From Methanobacteriota archaeon (lineage in GTDB: Archaea > Halobacteriota > Methanomicrobia > Methanomicrobiales > Methanospirillaceae), in assembly GCA_009779205.1 (NCBI GenBank), contig WRER01000010.1, forward strand, positions 1 through 11,389: 11,389 nucleotides of DNA, read 5' to 3'. A program made the position numbers and the translations under genes. The notes under the pieces are model-generated. The model was not told the DNA's origin, searched no databases, and saw only the letters and a program-made list of their open reading frames with translations. This document shows positions 1 to 5,960 of this stretch, piece by piece (positions within the stretch are counted from its first letter, which is position 1; each line of letters starts with the position of its first letter).

Positions 1-1
1 A

Positions 2-190
2 AATACTGCATACATCAGTAAAAAACTCGTCTGGATCCAGCCGATATTGGATGCAGAGATAGCAAAGTCTAAAGAGATATGTGGAAGGACGATATTCACT
101 CCTGAAGAGATGAGGGGTATTGCAAAAGAGGAGAACGAGACGGTGAGGAGGAGTCCTAAGAGCTGTGCTTGTGTAAGCTTGGGTTTCTGA
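2..190 (+). CDS. C-terminal end of an unrecognised protein (5' end outside window)
   Basis: One frame is open from the window edge to a TGA at 188-190 and gives 62 residues with no stop. It is rich in charged residues (segments such as LDAEIAKSKEICGRTIF and TPEEMRGIAKEEN) and ends in a Cys-Ala-Cys pair shortly before the stop. The composition looks like real protein rather than a random frame, and the frame runs off the left edge, so I read it as the tail of an upstream gene on the same strand as purB. I do not recognise the family and assign no function. The 170 bp between its stop and the purB start includes TATA-like boxes, so purB probably has its own promoter. Confidence 0.5.
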   Translation, partial: NTAYISKKLVWIQPILDAEIAKSKEICGRTIFTPEEMRGIAKEENETVRRSPKSCACVSLGF

Positions 191-291
191 TTCGTTTGTG
201 CTTCCATGTTGACCGTATCCTGACGCAACAGATGAGATTACAAGTATCTGAAAGTGGCGAGATAAGGGTTACCCTCACGTAATGTATAACA

Positions 292-312
292 CGTATATTT
301 TCTCCTATATTA
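292..312 (+). promoter_or_regulatory. TATA-like boxes upstream of purB
   Basis: Two adjoining TATA-like stretches, GTATATTTT at 293-301 and CTATATTA at 305-312, lie 50-70 bp before the purB ATG. With the usual archaeal spacing of about 25 bp to the start of transcription, the leader would be roughly 25-40 nt. No clear Shine-Dalgarno sequence precedes the ATG. Position and composition are the only support. Confidence 0.4.
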
Positions 313-360
313 CGCAATTTCGGAATTATTACAAGGGTACACGGCGCAGAGTACACTACT

Positions 361-1704
361 ATGGCAGTTCACCCGATTGAATATCGATATGGCACAACGA
401 AAATGAGACATGTCTGGAGCGAAGAGCATCGTCTGTGGCGCATTGCTGATGCCGAGATCGCCCTTGCAAAGGCAGAGGCTATGCATGGCATGATTCCTGA
501 GGATGATGCAAGTCTGATTTTAGAAAAAGCACATAATGTCTCTCTTGATCGCGTAAAGGAAATCGAGGCTGAGATTAGCCATGATATGATGGCTATTGTG
601 TCTGGTATCTCTGAGGTCTGTGGAGAGGCTGGAAGATGGGTGCATTATGGAGCGACGTCAAATGATATCTTGGATACTGCAACAGGATTGCAGCTGAAAG
701 ATGCATTAGATCTGATCGAGGAGAAATTGTTTTTGTTGCTTGAAGCATTACTGCAGCGTGCAGAAAGTACAAAGCATTTGGTGTGTATTGCACGAACTCA
801 TGGACAGCATGGAGTTCCAATGACGTATGGCCTTCGATTTGCGATCTGGGCGAGTGAGATCGGGAGGCATATCGATAGGCTTCATGAGACGAGACAGAGG
901 GTTTGTGTTGGACAGCTTACCGGTGCTGTTGGTACACAGGCGGCGCTTGGAGCGCTTGGACCACAGGTTCAGGAGTCGATGATGAAGTACCTCTCCCTCG
1001 TGCCGGTTGATGTCTCAAATCAGGTGATTCAGCGGGATCGATATGCAGAGTATTTTTGCCTGCTTGCACAGATTGCAACAACACTTGATAAGATTGGAAT
1101 CGAGATTCGCTCATTGCAGCGAACTGAAATAGGAGAAGTTGAAGAGGCGTTTGGAAAGAAACAGGTCGGATCATCAACGATGCCGCATAAACGCAATCCA
1201 ATTAAGTCTGAGCAGGTGTGTGGTCTGGCGAGGGTTATACGCAGTGCTGTTGAGCCGGCGTTTCAAAATAATACGTTGTGGGATGAGCGCGATCTGACGA
1301 ATTCTTCATGTGAGCGGGTGCTGTTTCCAGAAGCATCGATTTTGTGTGATCATATTCTGAATGTTATGGTGACGATTATTGAGAATCTGCATATCAAAGA
1401 GGATCGAGTGCTCGCGAATCTTTCGATGCTGCATGGGGTTAATATGGCGGAATCTGTGATGATTGAGCTGACAAAGCGGGGTATGAGTAGACAGGTTGCT
1501 CATGAGGTTATCAGGACTGCAAGTATGGATGCCCTTGCAGATAACAAGCCTCTTTACGAGATATTGTCTGAAAATAAAGAAGTTACTGCTCTTGTATCAA
1601 AGGATGAGATTGAGAAGTTGCTTGATCCGAGGGCATATATCGGAACGGCTGTAGAGCAGGTTGAACGGGTTGTATTGAAGCTGCGCAAGATGAAAAAGGA
1701 GTAA
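361..1704 (+). CDS. purB: Adenylosuccinate lyase
   Basis: Cytosolic enzyme of purine synthesis. It removes fumarate from SAICAR and from adenylosuccinate, so it acts twice on the way to AMP. The 447-residue length is normal for the family. The fumarase/aspartase signature GSSTMPHKRNP lies at residues 270-280, and serines 271-272 sit on the flexible catalytic loop. A HDMMA segment has His74 where family members have the conserved substrate-binding His, and RTHGQH holds His147, the position of the catalytic acid. A GATSNDILDT motif at about 97-106 is also typical. The protein forms homotetramers in characterised members, with active sites built from three subunits. The ATG at 361 starts a standard PurB N-terminus (HPIEYRYGT). 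It appears monocistronic, because it is followed by a long stretch without a protein gene. The call is firm. Confidence 0.97.
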   Translation: MAVHPIEYRYGTTKMRHVWSEEHRLWRIADAEIALAKAEAMHGMIPEDDASLILEKAHNVSLDRVKEIEAEISHDMMAIVSGISEVCGEAGRWVHYGATSNDILDTATGLQLKDALDLIEEKLFLLLEALLQRAESTKHLVCIARTHGQHGVPMTYGLRFAIWASEIGRHIDRLHETRQRVCVGQLTGAVGTQAALGALGPQVQESMMKYLSLVPVDVSNQVIQRDRYAEYFCLLAQIATTLDKIGIEIRSLQRTEIGEVEEAFGKKQVGSSTMPHKRNPIKSEQVCGLARVIRSAVEPAFQNNTLWDERDLTNSSCERVLFPEASILCDHILNVMVTIIENLHIKEDRVLANLSMLHGVNMAESVMIELTKRGMSRQVAHEVIRTASMDALADNKPLYEILSENKEVTALVSKDEIEKLLDPRAYIGTAVEQVERVVLKLRKMKKE

Positions 1705-1787
1705 ATACAATTCACAATGAATCGTTGTTTGCTGTTCTCGTGCATGACTTGAGAGCTGTCAACCCAGGTTGTGAAATAGATGTCCTC

Positions 1788-1800
1788 GGAAACTATAAAA
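1788..1800 (+). promoter_or_regulatory. BRE/TATA-type promoter with no protein gene behind it
   Basis: The sequence GGAAACTATAAAA fits an archaeal purine-rich BRE followed by a TATA box (CTATAAAA at 1793-1800). Transcription would begin near 1820-1825. No protein gene starts downstream, so it would serve either a small RNA that includes the hairpin at 1858-1889 or a long precursor running into tRNA-Leu at 2031. Confidence 0.4.
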
Positions 1801-1857
1801 TGAACCATGAAAAGAACGAAAAGAACGAAAAATCCTATACAAGGATAGTACGACACG

Positions 1858-1889
1858 TATGCAAAAACACAAATTTCGTGTTTTTCATG
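1858..1889 (+). terminator. Hairpin: possible terminator or small-RNA element
   Basis: A perfect 8-bp stem AAAAACAC/GTGTTTTT closes a 7-nt loop (AAATTTC, 1871-1877). After one bulged C at 1862 the stem continues with four more pairs, the last a G-U wobble. A smaller ATCCT/AGGAT hairpin lies just upstream at 1832-1846, and a T7 run follows about 30 bp downstream. The structure could end the purB transcript or be part of a small RNA made from the promoter at 1788-1800. The AT-rich stem makes a classical strong terminator less certain. Confidence 0.4.
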
Positions 1890-2030
1890 CCTTGCGTGGT
1901 GAGAATACATGAGAACTTTTTTTGCCGACATTTGTATGAAACCAGTTTCCGAGGAGGTCTAATAAGTACTTTCCACCTTTTTGAATCGAAGAGTTCATAT
2001 CTGCACGATGATAATAAAATAAGGCATAGA

Positions 2031-2115
2031 GCGAGGGTTGCCAAGCCAGGTCAAAGGCGATAGGTTCAGGGCCTATTCTCGTAGGAGTTCGAGCGTTCAA
2101 ATCGCTCCCCTCGCA
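2031..2115 (+). tRNA. tRNA-Leu (anticodon CAG)
   Basis: An 85-nt class II tRNA. The acceptor stem GCGAGGG pairs with CCCTCGC at 2108-2114, and the discriminator is A2115. The D arm is GCC...GGC. The anticodon stem ATAGG/CCTAT encloses TTCAGGG, giving anticodon CAG, which reads CUG. A long variable arm (CTC-GTAG-GAG) is typical of Leu, and the T arm is GAGCG-TTCAAAT-CGCTC. The 3' CCA is not encoded, as in many archaeal tRNAs. A run of six T at 2127-2132 provides a likely termination site. Confidence 0.96.
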
Positions 2116-2311
2116 TTGTGTATTGCTTTTTTGTGTTCACTGTTGCCAGATCTAGCTGATTGACTTTTTGACGCGAGAATGGCGTATTATTTCAATAAAT
2201 AGAACTAAAAACAGAAAAAATAAGTGATTATGACGATTTTCGTTTAATGGCATAATGCGTATGTGCTCCTGACCCTCTTTTGTGGGTGAACAGTAGTGAA
2301 CAGTATATTAT
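2116..2311. other. Intergenic stretch between tRNA-Leu and the repeat element
   Basis: Apart from the T6 run just after the tRNA, I see only AT-rich non-coding sequence and two nearby AACAGTA-type repeats around 2289-2304. No reading frame with protein character and no RNA gene is visible. Confidence 0.5.
2127..2132 (+). terminator. Oligo-T terminator of tRNA-Leu
   Basis: TTTTTT begins 12 nt after the mature 3' end of the tRNA. Archaeal RNA polymerase commonly stops at such T runs, including after tRNA genes. Support is by position only. Confidence 0.5.
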
Positions 2312-2424
2312 TAGGACTTACGCAAAATTGCACGTTTGTAGATCATAATACCTTATTAAGCCGCTTCAATTAATTATTTTAAGTTGGCAAAAGTTTAAGT
2401 CATGTTGATTTTTGCGTAACTCCT
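2312..2424. mobile_element. 113-bp MITE-like element with terminal inverted repeats
   Basis: The left end TAGGACTTACGCAAAA (2312-2327) is matched by the right end TTTTGCGTAACTCCTA (2410-2425). Read inward on the other strand, the right end is TAGGAGTTACGCAAAA, with one mismatch in 16. The seven bases before the element (2305-2311) and after it (2425-2431) are both ATATTAT, which fits a target-site duplication, although the sequence is AT-rich and the A at 2425 could belong to either part. The interior of about 80 bp is AT-rich and codes for nothing. This is the structure of a non-autonomous miniature element mobilised by a transposase elsewhere. The same 13-bp terminus recurs at 3084-3096 and 11328-11340. 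The insertion-sequence family cannot be fixed from the ends alone. Confidence 0.75.
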
Positions 2425-2431
2425 ATATTAT

Positions 2432-2620
2432 GTGTGGTGGAGAGGATATAGACCACAATTCAATCCAGGGAGATAAATAAAGGCTATCTTCTCTGACAAT
2501 CTCATGTACTTTTGCTATTCAATGGTCACATGAGATGATGCGATTATCTCCATACCAACTCAAATAATGTATTACATGTAGTTGAAAAATGATATGATAG
2601 AACGTTAGGAGTCTGATGAG
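2432..2620. other. Leader region of the acetyltransferase gene with inverted repeats
   Basis: There is no gene here. Three inverted repeats follow each other: TGTGGT/ACCACA (2433-2457), AGATA/TATCT (2471-2489) and a perfect 9-bp ATCTCATGT/ACATGAGAT (2499-2507 and 2528-2536). The last could be an operator or a hairpin. A Shine-Dalgarno-like TAGGAG at 2606-2611 precedes the ATG at 2621. Confidence 0.45.
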
Positions 2621-3058
2621 ATGGAAATCCGGGAGATACATCAGGGTGAATTATCACAGTTACTTGCATTATATACCCATTTACATGATAATCCAATGCC
2701 TGATGTAAATGATACTATCAAAAAACTGTGGAACAAAATCACCTTTGATACAGATCATCACATTATCGTTGGTGTGGAAAACGATGAAATCATTTCATCA
2801 TGCGTATTACTTATTATTCCAAATTTGACCCATGGACAAAGGCCATACGCATTGATCGAAAATGTGGTAACACATGCCCATCACAGAAATAAAGGACATG
2901 CAACAAGAATTCTGGCCTTTGCCCGTGAAATAGCTCTTCGGGATAATTGCTACAAGATTATGCTTATGACTGGTTCAAAGGATGAACGTACGCTTCGTTT
3001 CTATGAGCACGCAGGGTACAATCAACATGACAAAAAAGCATTTATTCAATGGTTATAA
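2621..3058 (+). CDS. GNAT-family N-acetyltransferase
   Basis: Predicted cytosolic acetyl-CoA-dependent acetyltransferase of 145 residues, the usual size of a single GNAT domain. The acetyl-CoA pyrophosphate-binding motif A is visible as HHRNKGHATRIL (about 87-98), with the R-x-x-G-x-A core at Arg89, Gly92 and Ala94. It follows a beta strand, IENVVTHAH. The C-terminal part has the usual strand and helix, KIMLMTGSKDERTLRFYEHAGY, with the FYEHAGY element common in GNAT proteins near the end. The substrate cannot be told from sequence. The ATG is supported by TAGGAG nine bases upstream. The gene stands alone, between a MITE-like element on its left and a solitary copy of the same terminal repeat at 3084-3096 on its right, so it may have arrived with that element. 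The family call is secure, the substrate is not. Confidence 0.9.
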   Translation: MEIREIHQGELSQLLALYTHLHDNPMPDVNDTIKKLWNKITFDTDHHIIVGVENDEIISSCVLLIIPNLTHGQRPYALIENVVTHAHHRNKGHATRILAFAREIALRDNCYKIMLMTGSKDERTLRFYEHAGYNQHDKKAFIQWL

Positions 3059-3083
3059 TATTACAATGACTTAAAAATCGAAG

Positions 3084-3096
3084 TGCGTAACTCCTA
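3084..3096. repeat. Solitary terminal inverted repeat of the MITE/IS family
   Basis: TGCGTAACTCCTA is the exact right-end sequence seen at 2413-2425 except for the first base. Read on the other strand it is TAGGAGTTACGCA, identical to the copy at 11328-11340. It has no obvious partner left end nearby except the one at 2312. It ends 39 bp before the trmY start codon, so it may have reshaped that promoter. Confidence 0.6.
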
Positions 3097-3135
3097 TACC
3101 AGTATGAAGATAATCCAACATAAATACGTACACCT

Positions 3136-3771
3136 ATGATATCTTTCATCATCCTTTCACATACTGCAACCTGTGATCCTGGCTTTTCTCTCAATGATCT
3201 CTGTGGTGGGGCAGGAAGAATGGATCTGCTTGCCAGAACTATTCAGGCATCTCTTTGCATCTCGCACGGTATTCGCAAGGATGTTACGTGTTACCTTGTA
3301 ATGAGCAATGATCCACGAGGGAGGATCATCAGATGTACCGGCCAAGAGCTCAGGCGATTCAATCCAGATGAGAGAAGCACGGCAGCACTGATAAAGAAAG
3401 CACTTGCAGTACCAGCAGGATCCCTTTTTCGTGAAACCTCACCAGGTATCGCTATCCGAGTAGGTGGCCTTGCTGAGCTGCTCCATGATCTTATGGAAGG
3501 GAAAGACAAAGAAAAGAGAAAAATCGCGATTTTGGATGAAAATGGAGATGATATCAGAGAAAGCGAAGATATGTTGTGTGACTTGTATGTTCTCTCAGAT
3601 CACCAAAACATCACAGAAAAAGAGATAGCTACTCTGAATGCATATCAACCAGTGCGCTTATCACTTGGTCCTACCGTACTTCACGCAGATCATGCCATTG
3701 TTCTCCTGCACAATGAGCGAGACAGACGCATACGTTATAATTCACAAGTTACAATGCACAAGGCACAATGA
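3136..3771 (+). CDS. trmY: tRNA (pseudouridine(54)-N(1))-methyltransferase TrmY
   Basis: SAM-dependent SPOUT-fold methyltransferase that methylates N1 of pseudouridine 54 in the T loop of archaeal tRNAs. The m1-pseudouridine formed there replaces the thymidine found in bacteria. The 211-residue length fits. Hallmarks are the N-terminal FIILSHTA strand, FSLNDLCGGAGRMDLLAR (about 17-34), SHGIRKD (43-49), and the C-terminal knot segment LSLGPTVLHADHAIVLLHNE (about 175-194), which builds the SAM site. The last dozen residues after HNERDR extend a little beyond the usual family end. The ATG at 3136 is the first in frame after a TAA at 3121-3123 and has no Shine-Dalgarno sequence, so the message may be leaderless or have a short leader. 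The solitary terminal repeat lies just upstream. The call is firm. Confidence 0.95.
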   Translation: MISFIILSHTATCDPGFSLNDLCGGAGRMDLLARTIQASLCISHGIRKDVTCYLVMSNDPRGRIIRCTGQELRRFNPDERSTAALIKKALAVPAGSLFRETSPGIAIRVGGLAELLHDLMEGKDKEKRKIAILDENGDDIRESEDMLCDLYVLSDHQNITEKEIATLNAYQPVRLSLGPTVLHADHAIVLLHNERDRRIRYNSQVTMHKAQ

Positions 3772-3843
3772 TTGTTACAAATTGTTACAAAATGACACAA
3801 CAACCAATTGTGCACTGTGTGTTGTAAATTGTGCATTGAAAAG
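3771..3843. repeat. Short tandem and spaced repeats between trmY and tRNA-Val
   Basis: ATTGTTACAA occurs twice in perfect tandem at 3771-3780 and 3781-3790, beginning on the last base of the trmY stop codon. AATTGTGCA occurs at 3806-3814 and 3827-3835, 21 bp apart. A third ATTGTTACAA lies beyond the tRNA pair at 4036-4045, and ATTGTTAC occurs at 4089-4096. The purpose is unknown. Confidence 0.5.
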
Positions 3844-3917
3844 TGGGCCCGCTGAGATTCGAACTCAGGACCTCCGCCGTGTGAAGGCGACGTCATAACC
3901 AGCTAGACCACGAGCCC
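3844..3917 (-). tRNA. tRNA-Val (anticodon CAC)
   Basis: On the minus strand the acceptor GGGCTCG pairs with CGGGCCC, with discriminator A. The D arm is GTC...GAC. The anticodon stem TCGCC/GGCGG encloses TTCACAC, giving anticodon CAC, which reads GUG. The T arm is CTGAG-TTCGAAT-CTCAG. The gene is 74 nt and has no encoded CCA. It lies 11 bp downstream of tRNA-Gly on the same strand, so the two are probably cut from one precursor. Confidence 0.96.
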
Positions 3918-3928
3918 TAAAAGAAGAA

Positions 3929-3999
3929 TGCACCGATCGGGAATTGAACCCGAACTATTGGCTTGGAAGGCCAAAGTCATGCCACTAGACCATCGATGC
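3929..3999 (-). tRNA. tRNA-Gly (anticodon UCC)
   Basis: On the minus strand the acceptor GCATCGA pairs with TCGGTGC (one G-U pair), with discriminator A. The D arm is GTC...GAC. The anticodon stem TTGGC/GCCAA encloses CTTCCAA, giving anticodon UCC, which reads GGA. The T arm is TCGGG-TTCAATT-CCCGA. The gene is 71 nt, without an encoded CCA. It is the first gene of a two-tRNA unit whose TATA box lies at 4027-4034. Confidence 0.96.
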
Positions 4000-4010
4000 A
4001 GGAATTGCAT

Positions 4011-4034
4011 GCACATAACAAATGTGCTTATATA
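4011..4034 (-). promoter_or_regulatory. TATA box and palindrome for the tRNA-Gly/tRNA-Val unit
   Basis: Read on the minus strand, TATATAAG (complement of 4027-4034) is a strong archaeal TATA box about 30 bp upstream of the tRNA-Gly 5' end, which would place the start a few bases before the tRNA. Directly downstream of the box lies a perfect palindrome GCACAT-AACAA-ATGTGC (4011-4027), between box and start, where an operator would sit. The promoter reading is good. The regulatory role of the palindrome is a guess. Confidence 0.6.
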
Positions 4035-4103
4035 CATTGTTACAAACAGCATATATATTCATCGAAACGGCGCATACTCTTCTTCTGCATTGTTACTGTA
4101 TTG

Positions 4104-4110
4104 TTATATA
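4104..4110 (+). promoter_or_regulatory. TATA box of the sufB/sufD-like gene
   Basis: TTATATA lies about 27 bp (centre to ATG) upstream of the start codon at 4134, the normal TATA-to-start-of-transcription distance. There is no Shine-Dalgarno sequence (CAGTACCATAAAATG). The message is therefore probably leaderless or nearly so. Confidence 0.6.
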
Positions 4111-4133
4111 GATTGAAAAACCAGTACCATAAA

Positions 4134-5252
4134 ATGGATAACGACACCATCCTGAAAATGGATACTCTCAGCGATATCGACAAACAGCGCCTTGCATTCA
4201 CTGGTTTAGAAGTGGATATGAAGCATCGGGCAGGCAGTTTTTTTCAAAAAGATCAGGATATTGGCCAAATAACTTCAAACGCACAGGGAGTTGAAGTACT
4301 CAGCTTTTCAAATGCACTTGAAAAACATCCTTGGATCTCAGACTATATCTGGCGATTAGTAAGCAAAGATAAAGACAAATTCACAACATTCCTCGCCACT
4401 CAAACAGAACCAAAGGGATTTGTGATTATTGCCCGTAAAGGATCAAAAATGGTCTACCCCATCCAGGCATGTATGCTCATGGCAGACTCTCCAGTTCAGC
4501 ATGTTCACAATATCATCATCGCAGAAGAAGGAGCTGAACTGCATGTCATATCAGGATGCACCAGTGGCGCTGAGCGAAAAAGTGGAACTCACATAGGCGT
4601 TACTGAAATATATGTCGGCGTCGGTGCAAAAGTCACATCAACGATGATTCATAACTGGGGAGAAAATATTGCTGTCTTCCCCAGAAGTGCAACAGTCGTC
4701 GAAGAAAATGGAACATTTCTCTCAAACTATGTCTGCATGCAGCCAGTCAGAAAGATTCAGATGGCTCCAGTTTGCCATTTAAACGGAGAGAATGCGGTGG
4801 GAAGATTTTCAAGTGTTGTAGTCAGCGGGCCGGGTTCATTCCTTGATCTTGGATCTACTGCAATCTTGAATGCAAAAGGCACCAGTGCAGAACTCATTAC
4901 CCGTGCTATTACAACCGGCGGCACTATTATCTCCCGTGGGAGAGTTGACGGAGTTGTTGCAGGTACAAAAGCCCACATCGAATGCAAAGGTCTGATTCTA
5001 AAAGATGGAACCATTCACGCAATTCCAGAGATCAAAGGAGATGTCGTGGATACCGAACTCTCTCATGAGGCTGCTGTTGGAAAGATCGCAAAAGAAGAGA
5101 TCGAGTACCTCATGGCACGTGGACTTGACGAAGCACAGGCAACAGCAACCATTATTCGTGGCTTCCTTGACGTAAAAATAGATGGACTTCCAGCCGTACT
5201 TCAGGAACAGATCGATGCAGCCATTGACAAAGCAGACAGTTCTGGATTTTAA
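4134..5252 (+). CDS. SufB/SufD-family Fe-S cluster assembly protein
   Basis: Scaffold protein of the SUF iron-sulfur cluster assembly system. It normally works in a complex with the ATPase SufC in the cytosol. With 372 residues it is the short archaeal form that could be either SufB or SufD. The C-terminal half shows the repeated beta-helix typical of the family and the signature stretch HIECKGLIL (281-289, Cys284), IPEI (297-300), LSHEAAVGKI (309-318, His311 and Glu312), followed by the helical tail EEIEYLMARGLDEAQA. Cys284 and the His-Glu pair match positions that matter for cluster assembly in SufB. The ATG at 4134 was chosen because the longer frame upstream runs through the tRNA-Gly gene. 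A TATA box fits this start. SufC, usually the neighbour, is absent on either side. The cyclase gene follows 14 bp later, probably in the same transcript. Confidence 0.9.
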   Translation: MDNDTILKMDTLSDIDKQRLAFTGLEVDMKHRAGSFFQKDQDIGQITSNAQGVEVLSFSNALEKHPWISDYIWRLVSKDKDKFTTFLATQTEPKGFVIIARKGSKMVYPIQACMLMADSPVQHVHNIIIAEEGAELHVISGCTSGAERKSGTHIGVTEIYVGVGAKVTSTMIHNWGENIAVFPRSATVVEENGTFLSNYVCMQPVRKIQMAPVCHLNGENAVGRFSSVVVSGPGSFLDLGSTAILNAKGTSAELITRAITTGGTIISRGRVDGVVAGTKAHIECKGLILKDGTIHAIPEIKGDVVDTELSHEAAVGKIAKEEIEYLMARGLDEAQATATIIRGFLDVKIDGLPAVLQEQIDAAIDKADSSGF

Positions 5253-5266
5253 ATACAAGAACGTGC

Positions 5267-5857
5267 ATGATATATGACCTGACACGCCCACTTGAAAATG
5301 GAATGGATTACTTCCCGGGAGATCCGATTCCTTCTTTTACGCCCATTTTTCGGGACACATATAGAATTACAGAGATAGTAATGGGTTCTCACACCGGCAC
5401 CCACCTCGATGCACCAGCACATTACCTCAATACTGGCACAACCATTGAACATCTCTCTTTGGATACGTTGATTGGGCCATGCTTTATCATCAAACTCGAG
5501 GATCCACAAATATATGAAACACACCTCCACCCTTTTGAAAGAGAGATTACTTCATCTTCCCGCCTCTTACTTCATGCTGGAGAAAACGCAGGTCTTATGC
5601 CATGTGCAGCTCAGTGGCTGGCATCGCGGTGCATTTGTGTTGGCATCGATAGCCTCTCAATCAGCTATTCAGGATACGATACAGAGGTGCATACCGCATT
5701 GATGCAGGCAGGTGTGTCAATTCTTGAAGGATTACATTTTTCTATCCCGCTTCATGGTGAATATGTACTCATCGCTCTCCCTCTTTTGCTATCTGGATCT
5801 GATGGCGCACCAGCTCGAATTATCGTATGTGATCCAGATCATTTCACAACTCTGTGA
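5267..5857 (+). CDS. Cyclase / kynurenine-formamidase-like metal hydrolase
   Basis: Member of the cyclase family (PF04199), whose characterised members are metal-dependent amidases such as kynurenine formamidase. The protein has 196 residues, a little under the usual 205-220. The metal-binding motif HTGTHLDAPAH spans residues 42-52, with His42, His46, Asp48 and His52. The second half has His142 in EVHTALMQAGV and Glu154 in ILEGL, fitting the second set of metal or catalytic ligands. The N-terminus (YDLTRPLENGMDYFPGDP) is typical. No signal peptide is visible, so it should be cytosolic. It starts 14 bp after the SufB/SufD-like gene and probably shares its message. Nothing nearby points to tryptophan breakdown, so the true substrate is unknown. 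Confidence 0.88.
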   Translation: MIYDLTRPLENGMDYFPGDPIPSFTPIFRDTYRITEIVMGSHTGTHLDAPAHYLNTGTTIEHLSLDTLIGPCFIIKLEDPQIYETHLHPFEREITSSSRLLLHAGENAGLMPCAAQWLASRCICVGIDSLSISYSGYDTEVHTALMQAGVSILEGLHFSIPLHGEYVLIALPLLLSGSDGAPARIIVCDPDHFTTL

Positions 5858-5960
5858 GAGATGAGTGAACAATTCTGAGGGTTGTATTCATTGAGAGTGT
5901 ACCATAGCCTGAATACCTACCACAACAGACATATTACCACTAGTGCCACGAGCGTAACCC

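Larger units (their letters stand above)
1705..2030. other. 326-bp stretch without a protein gene, holding an orphan promoter and hairpins
   Basis: I find no credible protein gene here. The longest plus-strand frame continues straight through the tRNA-Leu gene and has no family resemblance. The stretch contains a good TATA box at 1793-1800, two tandem AAAAGAACG units at about 1810-1827, a small hairpin (ATCCT/AGGAT, 1832-1846), a stronger hairpin at 1858-1889, and a run of seven T at about 1917-1923. Confidence 0.6.

Noticed and set aside
303-316. TCCTATATTACGCA before purB as another copy of the transposon terminus
   Set aside because: It shares only part of the motif, with the parts in the wrong order (TCCTA then TTACGCA on one strand). 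It is better explained as a TATA-like promoter box.
1725-2063. 112-codon plus-strand frame after purB
   Set aside because: It runs into the tRNA-Leu gene, has no family resemblance and an irregular composition, and crosses the hairpins and T runs.
3963-4133. 57-residue N-terminal extension of the SufB/SufD-like protein
   Set aside because: The extension reads through most of the tRNA-Gly gene and its promoter. A TATA box fits the ATG at 4134, where the family-like sequence begins.
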